DNA of 64,000 nt, taken from NCBI RefSeq assembly GCF_013282725.1, contig NZ_CP054043.1, positions 1,054,001 to 1,118,000 of the forward strand, in the 5' to 3' direction. Each line of letters begins with the position of its first letter. Position 1 is the first letter of the stretch. The stretch is from Yersinia mollaretii ATCC 43969. Its GTDB lineage: Bacteria; Pseudomonadota; Gammaproteobacteria; Enterobacterales; Enterobacteriaceae. Shown here in pieces: positions 1 through 9,796 of the stretch. Under the pieces are notes generated by a model, which did not search any database, was not told the DNA's origin, and saw only the letters and a program-made list of their open reading frames with translations. Position numbers and translations under genes: made by a program.

Positions 1-1463
1 ATTGGGTCAGAGTCGTAGTCGATTAGGTTTTCAATTTTGTTGTGATAAGCAGACAAACGCCAGTCAAGCGGCCCGGTCACCCCTTCTAACCCAGCTTCCC
101 ATTGGCGAGACTCCTCTGGCTTAAGGTTGCTGTTTGACTCAATCGGAGGACTGAAGCGCTGTGCGCCATACTGTTGACCTAATGACGGTGCCAGGAAACC
201 TGTGCCGTAAGATAAGGTTACGCGATAGTCAGGGACGAATTCCCAGCCCGCCGCCGTTTGCCATGTCTCATGCCAACCAAATTGCTCATCTTTGTCTGCA
301 CGGCCAGAGGCTTCTAGCGTCACAGAATCAAATTTCTGCTGCCCGCTGAGATATAAGCCGGTGTTATCCCGCTTATACGAGTCAGAAATCGTGGTGTTGG
401 ATGAGGTCAAACGTTGCTGCTGCCAGTCAATCCCTGCGCTCAGGGTCGCACTTTCGAAGCTATAGGTGTTGCCCCATTGCAGATTACGCTGTTCCATATC
501 ATCCAGCGTGGTCGCCACCCCATAGCGGCCATATTGGCTGCTGTAGTTATAATCTTTATATTTCTGGTAGCTAGCAATTAATTGGGAGGAGTAAGCGCCC
601 GCTGCATAGCGCAGGCCGGTATCATAAGTGTGGTTGTATAACCGCTCTTTATCACCACTGTATTCAGGGAGGTAAGGTGTGCTGCCGACATCGTAATCCG
701 TGCTGTTGGTATATCCGTAACCTCGCACAAATCCGGAGAAGGCTTGGTTGAACTGATGATCCAGCCCTGCCCAGAAATTTTTATTGCGGAAGCCGTCGCG
801 GTCACTGTCTACCGAGTAATTTGATCCCGGTTTGATATTAAAGCCGTTCGTGGTTTGATACCCCCCGGCGACCGTCGCCAATGTATCGCCAAAGCGCTGA
901 CGGACACTGCCATCATATTGCTGATAGCCTTTGGAACCGACACCCGCATTAATCTGTGCCCCCTCTTTATCTGATTGCGTAATCACGTTAATGACGCCGC
1001 CAATCGCACCGGACCCATACACCGCAGAGCGCGGCCCACGAATATATTCAACGCGTTGTACCAAGGAGATCGGTATTTGATTGAAGTCAACGCTGTTGAC
1101 GATACCCGTACGCGCAAGGGGAATCCCATCAACCAACACCAGTACATGCCGGGCTTCGGTGCCACGGATATAGAGAGAAGAGCCTTGTCCTAAACCACCA
1201 AATTGCGAGATATCCACGCCCGGTAATCGGCGCATCACTTCATTGAGGCTTTTGGCCTGCCAGCGATCGATATCATCCCGAGTCACGACGTCAGTGGGGG
1301 CTAACACAGTGGAAACGGGCTGTTTAAAACGGCTGGCCGTCACCACCATTTCGTCATTATTACCGGTGGTGGAGTTGCCCTGCGCCCAGCCAGAAAATGC
1401 CGTCACAGAGAGTGCCGTGAGCAGCGTGTATTTTTTTATTGTGATTGTATTTTTAGTGATCAT
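1..1463 (-). CDS. btuB: Vitamin B12 outer-membrane receptor BtuB (3' end outside the window)
   Basis: TonB-dependent outer-membrane transporter for cobalamin. Reading leftward from an ATG at 1463, the open frame runs off the window edge, so about 487 residues are visible and the last beta strands are missing. The N-terminus is a signal peptide (basic start, hydrophobic core, ending near FSGWAQG), followed by the TonB box DEMVVTA at about residues 35-41. The plug domain follows, with the motifs [22 protein letters not shown] and [14 protein letters not shown], and then barrel strands including the segment [16 protein letters not shown] cobalamin riboswitch lies in the leader and trmA is divergent, as in E. 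coli. Identification is secure; only the C-terminus cannot be checked. Confidence 0.97.
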   Translation of the reverse strand, partial: MITKNTITIKKYTLLTALSVTAFSGWAQGNSTTGNNDEMVVTASRFKQPVSTVLAPTDVVTRDDIDRWQAKSLNEVMRRLPGVDISQFGGLGQGSSLYIRGTEARHVLVLVDGIPLARTGIVNSVDFNQIPISLVQRVEYIRGPRSAVYGSGAIGGVINVITQSDKEGAQINAGVGSKGYQQYDGSVRQRFGDTLATVAGGYQTTNGFNIKPGSNYSVDSDRDGFRNKNFWAGLDHQFNQAFSGFVRGYGYTNSTDYDVGSTPYLPEYSGDKERLYNHTYDTGLRYAAGAYSSQLIASYQKYKDYNYSSQYGRYGVATTLDDMEQRNLQWGNTYSFESATLSAGIDWQQQRLTSSNTTISDSYKRDNTGLYLSGQQKFDSVTLEASGRADKDEQFGWHETWQTAAGWEFVPDYRVTLSYGTGFLAPSLGQQYGAQRFSPPIESNSNLKPEESRQWEAGLEGVTGPLDWRLSAYHNKIENLIDYDSDP

Positions 1464-1469
1464 TAGGAA

Positions 1470-1733
1470 AGCATCCAAACTCAAATAGCGGATGCCGCAG
1501 TGCCATGGTCGGTAGTACGCGACGACCACGAATATTGCGACGTAATACCGGCAGGTCTTCGGGCTTGGGATCTCTGAGAACAGAGCGGGCGATGACTTCC
1601 CATCCTTGCGGACAGTGTCTGGTTGAAACCTATCGCCGTAACTTCCCCTTACCGCTGCGCGTCAGCTCCGGATTTACACCGGATTCCCTTTTAACTCTTA
1701 GGTGTTTAAGTACAGCTTGAGGCCGGACCGCAA
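1470..1733 (-). promoter_or_regulatory. Cobalamin (B12) riboswitch in the btuB leader
   Basis: The minus strand carries core blocks of the btuB-type AdoCbl riboswitch: AGGGAATCCGGTG, then GCTGACGCGCAGCGGTAAGG, then the B12-box region ACACTGTCCGCAAGG with GGGAAGTC, then AAGCCCGAAGACCTGCCGG. The blocks match the E. coli btuB leader in order and spacing. The 3' end near 1470-1500 can form the hairpin GCATCC...GGATGC just ahead of the btuB start, as expected for a platform that hides the ribosome binding site. Binding of adenosylcobalamin should switch btuB translation off. Confidence 0.93.
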
Positions 1734-1872
1734 TGTTACGATTAAGTAAAATGGATGTCTAGACTTCCATTACTGTAACAAGGGATAATGACGACAAAAC
1801 TGGACATCAGAACCACTTTCCCTACAATCCGCAGGAATAACCCTCTTTTATTATGCCCAGACGAGAAGAAAC

Positions 1873-2976
1873 ATGACTCCCAACATCCTGCCGACTGACG
1901 GCTATGAAAACCAATTGGCGGAGAAATCTGCCCGTCTTCAGGCCATGATGTTGCCGTTTCAGGCCCCCGCGCCGGAAATATTCCGCTCTCCGGCTGAGCA
2001 CTACCGGATGCGCGCGGAGTTCCGTGTTTGGCACGATGAGGACGATCTGTATCACATCATGTTTGACCAACAGACCAAGCAGCGTATTCGGGTCGAGCAA
2101 TTCCCGGTAGCCAGTCTGTTAATCAATCGCCTAATGAGCGCCCTGATGACCGCCATCCGGGCCGAGCCAATCTTGCGCCGTAAGCTGTTCCAGATTGATT
2201 ATTTATCGACGCTGAGCGGTAAACTGATCGCCTCTTTGCTGTATCACCGCCCATTAGATGAAGAGTGGCAGCAGAAGGCGCGGGAATTACGTGATCAGTT
2301 GCGCGAGCAAGGTTTTGATCTGCAATTGATTGGGCGGGCATCGAAAACCAAAATCATGCTGGATCACGACTACATTGATGAAGTGTTGCCGGTCGCCGGT
2401 CGCGAGATGATTTATCGTCAGGTTGAGAATAGCTTCACCCAACCGAATGCGGCGGTGAATATTCATATGTTGGAGTGGGCGATTGATGTCACCCAACAGG
2501 CGAGTGGGGATTTACTGGAGCTGTATTGCGGTAATGGTAACTTCTCATTGGCACTGGCGCGTAATTTTGATCGCGTGCTGGCAACGGAAATCGCCAAACC
2601 GTCAGTAGCGGCGGCGCAATACAATATTGCCGCGAATAATATCGATAACGTGCAGATCATTCGGATGTCGGCGGAAGAGTTCACTCAGGCCATGCAGGGT
2701 GCTCGTGAGTTTAATCGCCTGAAGGGCATTGATTTGAGCAGCTATAACTGTGAGACGATTTTTGTCGATCCGCCGCGCAGTGGGCTGGATGACGAAACCG
2801 TCAAGCTGGTGCAGGCTTATCCGCGCATCCTTTATATCTCTTGCAACCCAGAGACGCTGTGCGCCAATCTGGAACAGTTGCAGCACACTCATAAAATCAG
2901 CCGATTAGCACTCTTCGATCAGTTCCCGTACACCCATCATATGGAGTGTGGAGTGTGGCTGGAAAAGCGGGAGTGA
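1873..2976 (+). CDS. trmA: tRNA (uracil-54,C5)-methyltransferase TrmA
   Basis: SAM-dependent methylase that makes m5U54 (ribothymidine) in the T-loop of tRNAs; it also acts as a tRNA folding chaperone in E. coli. The 367-residue protein has the family length. SAM-binding motif [16 protein letters not shown] is near residue 215, [10 protein letters not shown] near 297, and the catalytic motif YISCNPETL places the nucleophile at Cys324, with the general base Glu358 in HHMECGVW, the same numbers as in E. coli. The start ATG gives [15 protein letters not shown], which matches the known N-terminus. The gene is divergent from btuB and does not share its riboswitch. Confidence 0.98.
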   Translation: MTPNILPTDGYENQLAEKSARLQAMMLPFQAPAPEIFRSPAEHYRMRAEFRVWHDEDDLYHIMFDQQTKQRIRVEQFPVASLLINRLMSALMTAIRAEPILRRKLFQIDYLSTLSGKLIASLLYHRPLDEEWQQKARELRDQLREQGFDLQLIGRASKTKIMLDHDYIDEVLPVAGREMIYRQVENSFTQPNAAVNIHMLEWAIDVTQQASGDLLELYCGNGNFSLALARNFDRVLATEIAKPSVAAAQYNIAANNIDNVQIIRMSAEEFTQAMQGAREFNRLKGIDLSSYNCETIFVDPPRSGLDDETVKLVQAYPRILYISCNPETLCANLEQLQHTHKISRLALFDQFPYTHHMECGVWLEKRE

Positions 2977-3016
2977 CGGCTCGCTTGAATTACAGATAAC
3001 GACTTGAATTGCAGAT

Positions 3017-3044
3017 AAATAAAAGGGCAACGCTATGTTGCCCT
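3017..3044 (-). terminator. Rho-independent terminator for leftward transcription from yijD
   Basis: AGGGCAA/TTGCCCT stem (3024-3030 with 3038-3044) and a 7-nt loop. Read on the minus strand it is followed by TTTTATTTA, so it fits the end of the yijD transcript. It may also stop trmA from the other side, although the rightward T-tract is poor. Confidence 0.65.
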
Positions 3045-3088
3045 GAAGTTATTGACAGAGTGCCAGCGGCGGAGAGAACAGGCGGATC

Positions 3089-3153
3089 GTAAAGACGCCG
3101 TAAACCCCTCCATGGGGGCTCGAGCCGCGCCCTCCCTGGCGCGGACGCTTTAC
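3089..3153. repeat. Nested inverted repeats, three-way-junction-like structure
   Basis: An outer pair GTAAAG (3089-3094) and CTTTAC (3148-3153) encloses two hairpins: CCCC-TCCAT-GGGG around 3105-3117, and CCGCGCC-CTCCCT-GGCGCGG at 3125-3144. The block lies between yijD and the terminator at 3017-3044 and contains no gene. It may be a dispersed palindromic element or a structured 3' UTR; no function can be assigned from the sequence. Confidence 0.55.
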
Positions 3154-3202
3154 TCTTCCGACTGTCCTCACCGTTCCAGATCGAGTCATCTCCTCTAGAA
3201 AG

Positions 3203-3715
3203 CTACTGTGTCTGTTGGTTATCGCTATTATCCGATTCCAGTTCTTCGTTCGCTTGCGCCGATTTACGCGCTTTCAGCTTGAACAAGATCCAGAACACCA
3301 GCGCCACGCTAAGAATAGAGGGAACAAAGTTCGAACCAATCGCCGGATGCTCAACTCGCACAATCGCGCTGTAGAGCAAAATGCCCAGCAAGAAACAGGC
3401 TGAAGCCAGCACTGGCAAGCCCTGTGGCATGGCAAAATTGAGGTAGCGTTGGTGCAGACAATAAACCGCCAATATTAATGCCAGCAGCGGAAAAATTGAA
3501 AAAGGGACGAACGCGCTAAAGAGTGCGTTAAATGAACCATTTACGGCCAACCCTGTTATCAACGCCAGTAGCAGAGTGCCGATTTCACGGCGAGGCTGTT
3601 TTTCAGCGTGAGACGGTTTTTCAGAGTAAGACTGCTTTTCAGCGTGAGACGGTTTCTCTGGATTCATTGGCGTTTCAGGATCAGCGTGTTTTTCTGGGTT
3701 AGAGTGTTCCATCAT
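3203..3715 (-). CDS. yijD: YijD-like inner-membrane protein (DUF1422) with extended N-terminus
   Basis: Small membrane protein of unknown function that follows fabR in many enterobacteria. The core from about residue 44 ([18 protein letters not shown]) to about 155 matches E. coli YijD: four hydrophobic segments, with the conserved stretches [24 protein letters not shown] and [18 protein letters not shown]. The E. coli protein is about 119 residues and this one 170. The extra length is mainly a hydrophilic N-terminus rich in Pro, Glu, Lys and His that holds two copies of EKPSHAEKQ (residues 20-28 and 32-40), plus a short acidic tail. It lies 10 bp after fabR, so the two are probably co-transcribed. 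Confidence 0.9.
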   Translation of the reverse strand: MMEHSNPEKHADPETPMNPEKPSHAEKQSYSEKPSHAEKQPRREIGTLLLALITGLAVNGSFNALFSAFVPFSIFPLLALILAVYCLHQRYLNFAMPQGLPVLASACFLLGILLYSAIVRVEHPAIGSNFVPSILSVALVFWILFKLKARKSAQANEELESDNSDNQQTQ

Positions 3716-3725
3716 TTTCCTTTCC

Positions 3726-4361
3726 TTATGACGTGCGGGAAACGGCGAGCTTCTCCTGCTCGCGACGATACCAATAATAAGCGCCCTTGGAGATCATCCG
3801 CAGTTGCAAGACCAAGCGTTCTTCTAACTGTCGCCGCTGTTCAATATCCACGTCCAGCACTTCTGCACCGGCACTGAAGACAATTGTGACCATGGCCTCA
3901 GCTTGCGCTTCGGTGAAGCTGCGCGGCATGTGATTTTCCAGCTCAAGGTAATCGGCCAGCTCGGCAATAAAATGCTGAATTTCACGCGCAACCGCTGCAC
4001 GGAAAGCCGCAGAGGTGCCGGAACGCTCCCGCAGCAATAAGCGGAAAGCATTGGGGTTATTGCCGATAAATTCCATAAATGTAGAAACTGACGTGCGGAT
4101 AACACTGCCGCCCTTGGCAATTCGCTGGCGTGCCTGACGCATCAGTTGGCGTAACATCAGGCCGCTTTCATCGACCATCGTCAAGCCAAGCTCGTCAACA
4201 TCACGGAAATGCCGATAAAAAGAAGTCGGCGCAATGCCAGCTTCACGAGAGACCTCCCGCAAACTTAAGCTGGCAAAACTCCGCTCAGCACTTAGCTGAC
4301 TGAACGCCGCTTCGATAAGGGAACGACGAGTCCGCTCTTTTTGTTGTGCTCTGACGCCCAT
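3726..4361 (-). CDS. fabR: HTH-type repressor FabR (unsaturated fatty acid synthesis)
   Basis: TetR-family repressor of fabA and fabB that adjusts the ratio of unsaturated to saturated fatty acids. The N-terminal helix-turn-helix is recognisable in [24 protein letters not shown] (about residues 28-52 of the chosen form). The ligand-binding C-terminal part is nearly identical to E. coli FabR, for example [19 protein letters not shown] and [18 protein letters not shown] chose the ATG at 4361 ([13 protein letters not shown]), which matches the known N-terminus; an in-frame ATG at 4373 would add four residues. Divergent from sthA, as in E. coli, and upstream of yijD. Confidence 0.96.
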   Translation of the reverse strand: MGVRAQQKERTRRSLIEAAFSQLSAERSFASLSLREVSREAGIAPTSFYRHFRDVDELGLTMVDESGLMLRQLMRQARQRIAKGGSVIRTSVSTFMEFIGNNPNAFRLLLRERSGTSAAFRAAVAREIQHFIAELADYLELENHMPRSFTEAQAEAMVTIVFSAGAEVLDVDIEQRRQLEERLVLQLRMISKGAYYWYRREQEKLAVSRTS

Positions 4362-4578
4362 AATCGTGCCCAAGGGATATCCAAATTCTCAATCTAAGAC
4401 ATATAGTCAGCAATATACCAAACTTTATAGTAACAACCGTTATACAAACGCATCATCCCAAGACGGAATTGCTGCTTTACAGCATCCATCACAATGATTT
4501 ACCCATTGTTGATTGGGTTATACCGGGAATGATGTTAATATCTCGTTGTAATTTTGTATAATAATAGGTCTCTCCTAC

Positions 4579-5979
4579 ATGCAACAGCACTTCCATTTTG
4601 ATGCCATTGTGATTGGCTCGGGTCCTGGCGGTGAAGGTGCCGCTATGGGGTTGGTCAAGCAAGGCGCCCGCGTTGCCGTGATTGAGCGGTACAATAATGT
4701 GGGCGGTGGATGTACCCATTGGGGCACCATCCCGTCCAAAGCATTGCGCCACGCCGTTAGCCGTATTATCGAATTCAACCAAAACCCACTCTACAGCGAC
4801 AATGCCCGAACCATCAGCTCCTCTTTCGCTGATATTTTAAGCCATGCGGATCGCGTGATTAACCAGCAAACCCGTATGCGCCAAGGCTTTTACGATCGCA
4901 ACCACTGCCAGATGTTCTCCGGCGATGCCAGCTTCATTGATGCCAATACAATCAATGTCCGTTATGCCGATGGCACCAACGATACACTGCGCGCCGATAA
5001 TATCGTCATTGCGACCGGTTCACGCCCCTATCGCCCGGCAGGCGTTGATTTCACCCATGAACGTATTTATGACAGTGATACTATTTTGCAGCTCAGCCAT
5101 GAGCCACAACACGTCATTATTTATGGCGCGGGGGTGATTGGCTGTGAATATGCGTCAATCTTCCGTGGCCTGAGTGTCAAAGTGGATTTGATTAATACCC
5201 GTGACCGCTTGCTGGCTTTCCTTGATCAGGAGATGTCAGATGCCCTCTCTTACCACTTCTGGAATAACGGCGTGGTTATCCGCCACAACGAAGAGTTTGA
5301 GCAGATTGAAGGGACGGTTGATGGGGTTATCGTTCATTTGAAATCAGGCAAGAAAGTCAAAGCGGACTGTTTGTTGTACGCCAATGGCCGCACGGGGAAT
5401 ACCAGCGGCTTAGGGCTGGAAAAAATTGGTTTGGAAGCGGATAGCCGTGGCCTGCTGAAGGTCAACAGCATGTACCAGACCGCGCTACCCCATGTGTATG
5501 CCGTCGGCGACGTGATTGGTTATCCGAGTCTGGCCTCTGCGGCCTATGATCAGGGGCGGATTGCCGCACAAGCAATGATCAAAGGTGAAGCCAATGTTCA
5601 CTTGATCGAAGATATCCCGACTGGCATTTATACCATTCCTGAGATCAGTTCTGTCGGTAAAACCGAGCAGGATCTGACCGCAATGAAAGTGCCTTACGAG
5701 GTGGGCCGGGCGCAGTTTAAACACTTGGCGCGCGCACAAATTGTTGGGATGAATACCGGCAGCTTGAAAATCCTATTCCATCGGGAGACCAAACAGATCC
5801 TCGGCATTCACTGCTTTGGTGAACGCGCGGCTGAGATTATCCACATTGGACAGGCCATCATGGAGCAAAAAGGCGAAGGTAATACCATCGAGTATTTCGT
5901 CAATACTACCTTCAACTATCCCACCATGGCTGAAGCCTATCGTGTGGCGGCGCTCAATGGTTTAAACCGCCTGTTTTAG
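4579..5979 (+). CDS. sthA: Soluble pyridine nucleotide transhydrogenase SthA (UdhA)
   Basis: FAD flavoprotein of the cytosol that transfers hydride between NADPH and NAD+, chiefly draining excess NADPH. The 466 residues match the family length. FAD-binding motif [12 protein letters not shown] is at about residues 14-25, the NAD(P) motif [13 protein letters not shown] near 182-194, and the second FAD motif [14 protein letters not shown] near 306. As in other SthA proteins, the first redox-site segment reads [15 protein letters not shown], with Thr where related disulfide reductases have the second Cys. A good -10 hexamer, TATAAT, lies at 4557-4562, 16 bp before the ATG. Its last 18 bp overlap the convergent oxyR. 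Confidence 0.97.
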   Translation: MQQHFHFDAIVIGSGPGGEGAAMGLVKQGARVAVIERYNNVGGGCTHWGTIPSKALRHAVSRIIEFNQNPLYSDNARTISSSFADILSHADRVINQQTRMRQGFYDRNHCQMFSGDASFIDANTINVRYADGTNDTLRADNIVIATGSRPYRPAGVDFTHERIYDSDTILQLSHEPQHVIIYGAGVIGCEYASIFRGLSVKVDLINTRDRLLAFLDQEMSDALSYHFWNNGVVIRHNEEFEQIEGTVDGVIVHLKSGKKVKADCLLYANGRTGNTSGLGLEKIGLEADSRGLLKVNSMYQTALPHVYAVGDVIGYPSLASAAYDQGRIAAQAMIKGEANVHLIEDIPTGIYTIPEISSVGKTEQDLTAMKVPYEVGRAQFKHLARAQIVGMNTGSLKILFHRETKQILGIHCFGERAAEIIHIGQAIMEQKGEGNTIEYFVNTTFNYPTMAEAYRVAALNGLNRLF

Positions 5980-6879
5980 TTCTTCGCTCATGCGTGGTTG
6001 CATGTGCTCACGTATCGCCTCGGCAAGTTGCTCATAGCGGCCACGTAATGGGGAGCCGGGGCGGTAGACCAAAGCAATGGTGCGCTTGGGGACGGGCTTG
6101 TAGCATTCCAGATAGCATACGCCGTCACGCTTTCTTTCATTCGGCACCGCCAATGAAGGCAACAGCGTGATGCCGCTGCCTGCGGCGACCATGTTGCGCA
6201 AGGTCTCTAAACTGGTGGCACGGAAATGCGTGTCCTCTTCAGCGCCCGCTTGGAAGCAAAAACCCATCGCCTGATCGCGCAAACAGTGACCATCTTCCAG
6301 CATCAGCAATTTCTCGCCAGCCAGTTCATGCATCTGCACTCGATCACGATCTGCCCACGGATGATCGGCGTAAATCGCCAGTTGCATGGGTTCGTCAAAC
6401 AGCGGAACTTCAATAAACGCCTCAGTCTCTTTGACCAGTGCCAGAATGGCACAATCCAGCTTGCCACTGTCTAGCTGGGCTAGCAGGTTTTGGGTCTGCG
6501 CTTCATGCAGATACATTTCCAGTTTTGGGAATGCTTGATGCAGCGTAGGAATGATTTGCGGCAACAGATAAGGCCCGACAGTAGGAATCAGCCCGATATG
6601 CAGCGGGCCAGACATGCTTTCGCCCTGTAAACTGGCCATCTCTTTCAGTACTTTGACTTCCCGTAGTACCGTTCTGGCCTGCTCCACCAGCAATAATCCG
6701 GCCTGCGTAAACAGAACCTTACGGCTGGTGCGCTCTAATAGCATCACACCCAACTCATCTTCCAGTTTACGGATTTGGCCGCTTAACGTGGGTTGGCTGA
6801 CATGACAAGAGTCGGCAGCACGCCGGAAATGCCTGAATTCAGCCAGCGCCACCAAGTATTCTAGATCTCGAATATTCAT
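5962..6879 (-). CDS. oxyR: Hydrogen peroxide sensor and regulator OxyR
   Basis: LysR-type regulator that activates peroxide-defence genes after a disulfide forms between two cysteines. The winged HTH is in [22 protein letters not shown] (about residues 18-40, cited in part). The redox motif [13 protein letters not shown] holds Cys199 and Cys208, the same numbers as in E. coli, and the total length of 305 also agrees. The 3' end overlaps the end of sthA by 18 bp. The gene is divergent from a peroxiredoxin-glutaredoxin gene, with repeated ATAG/CTAT half-sites between them, so both promoters are probably OxyR targets. Confidence 0.98.
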   Translation of the reverse strand: MNIRDLEYLVALAEFRHFRRAADSCHVSQPTLSGQIRKLEDELGVMLLERTSRKVLFTQAGLLLVEQARTVLREVKVLKEMASLQGESMSGPLHIGLIPTVGPYLLPQIIPTLHQAFPKLEMYLHEAQTQNLLAQLDSGKLDCAILALVKETEAFIEVPLFDEPMQLAIYADHPWADRDRVQMHELAGEKLLMLEDGHCLRDQAMGFCFQAGAEEDTHFRATSLETLRNMVAAGSGITLLPSLAVPNERKRDGVCYLECYKPVPKRTIALVYRPGSPLRGRYEQLAEAIREHMQPRMSEELKQAV

Positions 6880-6892
6880 CGATACTCCGTTT

Positions 6893-6957
6893 TATGATAG
6901 CCATTGACGATAGATAAGATAGCAACCAGTGATTAGAACTATCAAGCGATAAAATGA
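6893..6957. promoter_or_regulatory. Putative OxyR binding region between oxyR and prx-grx
   Basis: Several ATAG/CTAT half-sites occur with helical spacing: TGATAGCC near 6896, GATAG near 6909, GATAG near 6918 and AACTATC near 6938. This resembles the OxyR recognition pattern of four spaced ATAG-type elements. The position in the divergent spacer suggests oxyR autoregulation and activation of the peroxiredoxin gene. The match was judged by eye only. Confidence 0.55.
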
Positions 6958-7026
6958 ATAATGTGTCCCAACGAAGAATGACTTCAAAAAATTTAAATAT
7001 TTCAGTTTCCAATTAAGGAGTTACAC

Positions 7027-7758
7027 ATGTTCGCAAGCCAAGAAGGGAAAAAAGTCCCACAGGTTACTTTCCATACCCGTCAGGGCGACCAGTGGATTGA
7101 TGTCACCACCGACGAGCTATTCAACAACAAAACGGTGATTGTGTTTTCACTGCCGGGTGCGTTTACTCCGACCTGCTCTTCCAGCCATCTGCCACGTTAT
7201 AACGAGCTGGCCAGTGTGTTTAAACAGCACGGTGTTGATAGCATTCTCTGTGTGTCCGTCAATGACACTTTCGTGATGAATGCTTGGAAAGCGGATCAGA
7301 GTGCTGAAAATATTACCTTTATTCCAGACGGCAACGGTGAATTCACCAAAGGCATGAATATGCTGGTTGAGAAGGCGGATCTGGGCTTCGGGCCACGTTC
7401 ATGGCGTTACTCCATGCTAGTACGTAATGGCGTGGTTGAGAAAATGTTTGTGGAACCCAACAAGCCGGGCGACCCGTTTGAAGTCTCTGACGCCGACACC
7501 ATGCTGAAATATCTGGCACCTGATTTTAAAGTACAGGAATCTGTTTCTGTCTTTACCAAACCGGGCTGCCCATTCTGCGCCAAAGCGAAACAAATGCTGC
7601 AAGAGCGCGGCATTCAATATGAAGAGATCGTGCTGGGCAAAGATGCAACCACTGTCAGTCTGCGCGCCGTCACTGGCCGTGGCACTGTACCGCAAGTCTT
7701 TATCGGCGGACGACACATCGGTGGCAGTGATGATTTAGAGAATTACCTGTCTGCCTAA
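7027..7758 (+). CDS. Hybrid peroxiredoxin-glutaredoxin (Prx5-Grx fusion peroxidase)
   Basis: Cytosolic peroxidase that reduces H2O2 and organic peroxides with glutathione, the attached glutaredoxin recycling the peroxiredoxin domain. Residues 1-160 are a Prx5-type domain with the peroxidatic motif [14 protein letters not shown] (Cys50). Residues about 170-243 are a glutaredoxin with the dithiol motif CPFC (Cys181, Cys184) and the glutathione-site segment [10 protein letters not shown]. This is the architecture of the Haemophilus PGdx proteins. A clear AAGGAG lies 8 bp before the ATG. The gene sits directly across from oxyR and ends in a strong terminator, which fits an oxidative-stress role. 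Confidence 0.93.
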   Translation: MFASQEGKKVPQVTFHTRQGDQWIDVTTDELFNNKTVIVFSLPGAFTPTCSSSHLPRYNELASVFKQHGVDSILCVSVNDTFVMNAWKADQSAENITFIPDGNGEFTKGMNMLVEKADLGFGPRSWRYSMLVRNGVVEKMFVEPNKPGDPFEVSDADTMLKYLAPDFKVQESVSVFTKPGCPFCAKAKQMLQERGIQYEEIVLGKDATTVSLRAVTGRGTVPQVFIGGRHIGGSDDLENYLSA

Positions 7759-7795
7759 TAACATCAATAAAAATGAAGATAAAGTGAAGTAATTT

Positions 7796-7821
7796 GGTAG
7801 GCTTCGGCCTACCCTTTTTTT
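7796..7821 (+). terminator. Rho-independent terminator after prx-grx
   Basis: Perfect stem GGTAGGC-TTCG-GCCTACC (7796-7813) with a stable UUCG-type tetraloop, followed by a run of seven T. It separates the peroxiredoxin gene from the downstream reductase gene. Confidence 0.93.
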
Positions 7822-7878
7822 CTATTTATTAAATTTTCTATTTTGCTGTTCTTGCTGTTTTCCCTGTTAGGAGTAGAC

Positions 7879-9327
7879 ATGAAAACCTTAAACGTTGATG
7901 TCGCCGTGATCGGCGGTGGCACGGCTGGACTTGGCGCTTATCGCGCTGCCAAACTATCGACCCCAAGTGTGGTGATGATTGAAGGTGGCGAGTACGGCAC
8001 CACCTGCGCACGCGTCGGTTGCATGCCATCCAAACTGTTGATTGCGGCAGCTGATGCAGTGCATCACATTGAACAAGCCCCCGGATTCGGTATTCATCCG
8101 CAAGGCGAAACCCTGATTAATGGCCGTGAAGTGATGGATCGCGTTAAGCGTGAACGCGACCGTTTTGTCGGCTTCGTACTGGAAGGCGTCGATAACATTC
8201 CGGCGGCAGATAAAATTCAGGGCTATGCTCGCTTTATAGATGACAACACCCTGCAAGTGGATGATCACACGCGCATTGTTGCGCAGCGCATCGTGATCGC
8301 CACCGGCTCCCGTCCCACTTGGCCCGCCGTCTGGAATGAGCTAGGTGAGCGACTGATTGTGAATGATGATGTGTTTGACTGGGATGATTTACCCGAATCT
8401 GTCGCTGTTTTCGGCCCCGGCGTTATCGGGCTGGAGCTGGGTCAAGCACTGCACCGATTGGGAGTTCAGGTAAAAGTGTTCGGTGTGGGCGGGGGTGTTG
8501 GCCCGCTGACGGATAGCATTGTGCGCAATTACGCCGCGAAAACGCTGGGTGAAGAGTTCTATCTTGATCCGGATGTGAAAGTTGAAGTGATGCAGCGGGA
8601 AGGGGATAAAGTCTTTATTCGTTATCTGGATAAAGCCGATAAGCCGCAAGAGATGATGGTGGATTATGTTTTAGCCGCCACGGGTCGGCGTCCTAATGTT
8701 GATAAGCTGGGTTTGGAAAACACCTCGCTGGTGCTTGATGAGCGCGGCGTCCCCCCAGCCGACAAGCTGACGATGCAAACCAGTGTGCCACATATCTTTA
8801 TTGCCGGTGATGCCAGTAACCAATTGCCATTACTGCATGAAGCGAGCGATCAGGCTCGTATTGCTGGAGTGAATGCCGGAGGGTTCCCAGAAGTGGTGCC
8901 CGGCTTACGTCGTAGCCCCATTTCGGTGGTTTTCTCTGATCCACAGATTGCGATGGTAGGCTCTACTTTCCGCGAATTGACGCAAAAATTTAGCGCCTGC
9001 GGCTGTTTTGAAATCGGTGAAGTCTCTTTTGAAAATCAGGGTCGCTCGCGGGTGATGCTGAAAAATAAAGGTATTTTGCGGGTTTATGGCGAGCAAGGCA
9101 CAGGCCGTTTTTTGGGTGCCGAGATGATGGGGCCAAGCGCTGAACATATTGCGCACCTGTTGGCTTGGGCGCATCAACAGCAAATGACCATCGATCAGAT
9201 GCTCGATATGCCATTCTATCATCCGGTCATTGAGGAGGGATTGCGTACCGCGCTGCGTGATTTGCAGTCCAAACTAAAAGTGGGTGCCGACGAAGCCGAA
9301 CGCTGTCTGCGCTGCCCGGGCGAATAA
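7879..9327 (+). CDS. Dihydrolipoamide-dehydrogenase-like FAD disulfide reductase
   Basis: Class I pyridine-nucleotide disulfide oxidoreductase. I chose ATG 7879 (MKTLNVDVAVIGGGTAG) because AGGAG lies 7 bp upstream; an earlier ATG at 7843 would add a hydrophobic stretch that lies over the preceding terminator region. Visible motifs: FAD site VIGGGTAGLGA (about 9-19), redox disulfide CARVGCMPSK (near 43-52), nucleotide-binding FGPGVIGLELG, second FAD motif IFIAGDASNQLPLLHEA, and the C-terminal His-Glu pair in YHPVIEEG. It is not linked to pyruvate or 2-oxoglutarate dehydrogenase genes. The C-terminal tail carries a CLRC motif. Its position after prx-grx suggests a reductase for a thiol cofactor, but the substrate is unknown. 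Confidence 0.9.
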   Translation: MKTLNVDVAVIGGGTAGLGAYRAAKLSTPSVVMIEGGEYGTTCARVGCMPSKLLIAAADAVHHIEQAPGFGIHPQGETLINGREVMDRVKRERDRFVGFVLEGVDNIPAADKIQGYARFIDDNTLQVDDHTRIVAQRIVIATGSRPTWPAVWNELGERLIVNDDVFDWDDLPESVAVFGPGVIGLELGQALHRLGVQVKVFGVGGGVGPLTDSIVRNYAAKTLGEEFYLDPDVKVEVMQREGDKVFIRYLDKADKPQEMMVDYVLAATGRRPNVDKLGLENTSLVLDERGVPPADKLTMQTSVPHIFIAGDASNQLPLLHEASDQARIAGVNAGGFPEVVPGLRRSPISVVFSDPQIAMVGSTFRELTQKFSACGCFEIGEVSFENQGRSRVMLKNKGILRVYGEQGTGRFLGAEMMGPSAEHIAHLLAWAHQQQMTIDQMLDMPFYHPVIEEGLRTALRDLQSKLKVGADEAERCLRCPGE

Positions 9328-9358
9328 TATTACTGCTGATTATGACTCTCTGACTAAG

Positions 9359-9383
9359 CCGGGCTGTTATGCCCGGTTTTTTT
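9359..9383 (+). terminator. Rho-independent terminator after the E3-like reductase
   Basis: Perfect stem CCGGGC-TGTTAT-GCCCGG (9359-9376) followed by seven T. Confidence 0.93.
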
Positions 9384-9538
9384 ATGCCCTTTTTTGCGCA
9401 CGGCCTCCACGCATTTGAGCATCATGCTTGGCAAGCCAGTCGGTAAGGCTCACTGTTTGCCAAGTTCTAACCGCTTAATCGCGAGTTAAAACGTGAATAT
9501 TGATTTGATATCGATAGTGATACTAAAATGGAGGCGTA

Positions 9539-9796
9539 ATGAGAGACATGGAGAGTCGGGTTGCTCGGATAAAAGCTAACCCCGCTGGGGTGAAATTCCG
9601 CGAACGGGTCAAAATCTGTAATTTCTATTTTGGCTTTCCCAGACATTACTCCAGTAGCCATCATGTTTACGGCACACCTTGGCAGGGTGACCCACGGATT
9701 AACATTCAAAAGGATAGCAGTGGGATGGCAAAGTTTTACCAAGTAAAACAGGTGATTGCTGCTTTGGCTAAACTTGAGGAAAGGGATCATGGTTAA
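9539..9796 (+). CDS. hicA: HicA-family mRNA interferase toxin
   Basis: Small toxin of a type II toxin-antitoxin pair; HicA proteins have a double-stranded-RNA-binding-like fold and cleave mRNA during translation. The 85-residue product has the layout of the longer HicA subgroup: a helical start ending in KANPAGVKF, then VKICNFYFG, then the catalytic-His region SSSHHVYGTPWQGDPRINIQ, then KFYQVKQVIAALAKLEE. GGAGG lies 6 bp before the ATG at 9539; the Met at 9548 is a weaker alternative. The toxin gene comes first and overlaps hicB by 8 bp, the usual hicAB order. Confidence 0.82.
   Translation: MRDMESRVARIKANPAGVKFRERVKICNFYFGFPRHYSSSHHVYGTPWQGDPRINIQKDSSGMAKFYQVKQVIAALAKLEERDHG

Noticed and set aside
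1505..1720. Plus-strand open frame in the btuB leader
   Set aside because: Antisense of the cobalamin riboswitch, whose conserved blocks explain the sequence.
9384..9538. Possible gene remnant before hicA (minus-strand reading with SLTDWLAKHDAQMRGGRAQ)
   Set aside because: Only about 30 codons are open and the match to any family is not recognised; it could be chance.
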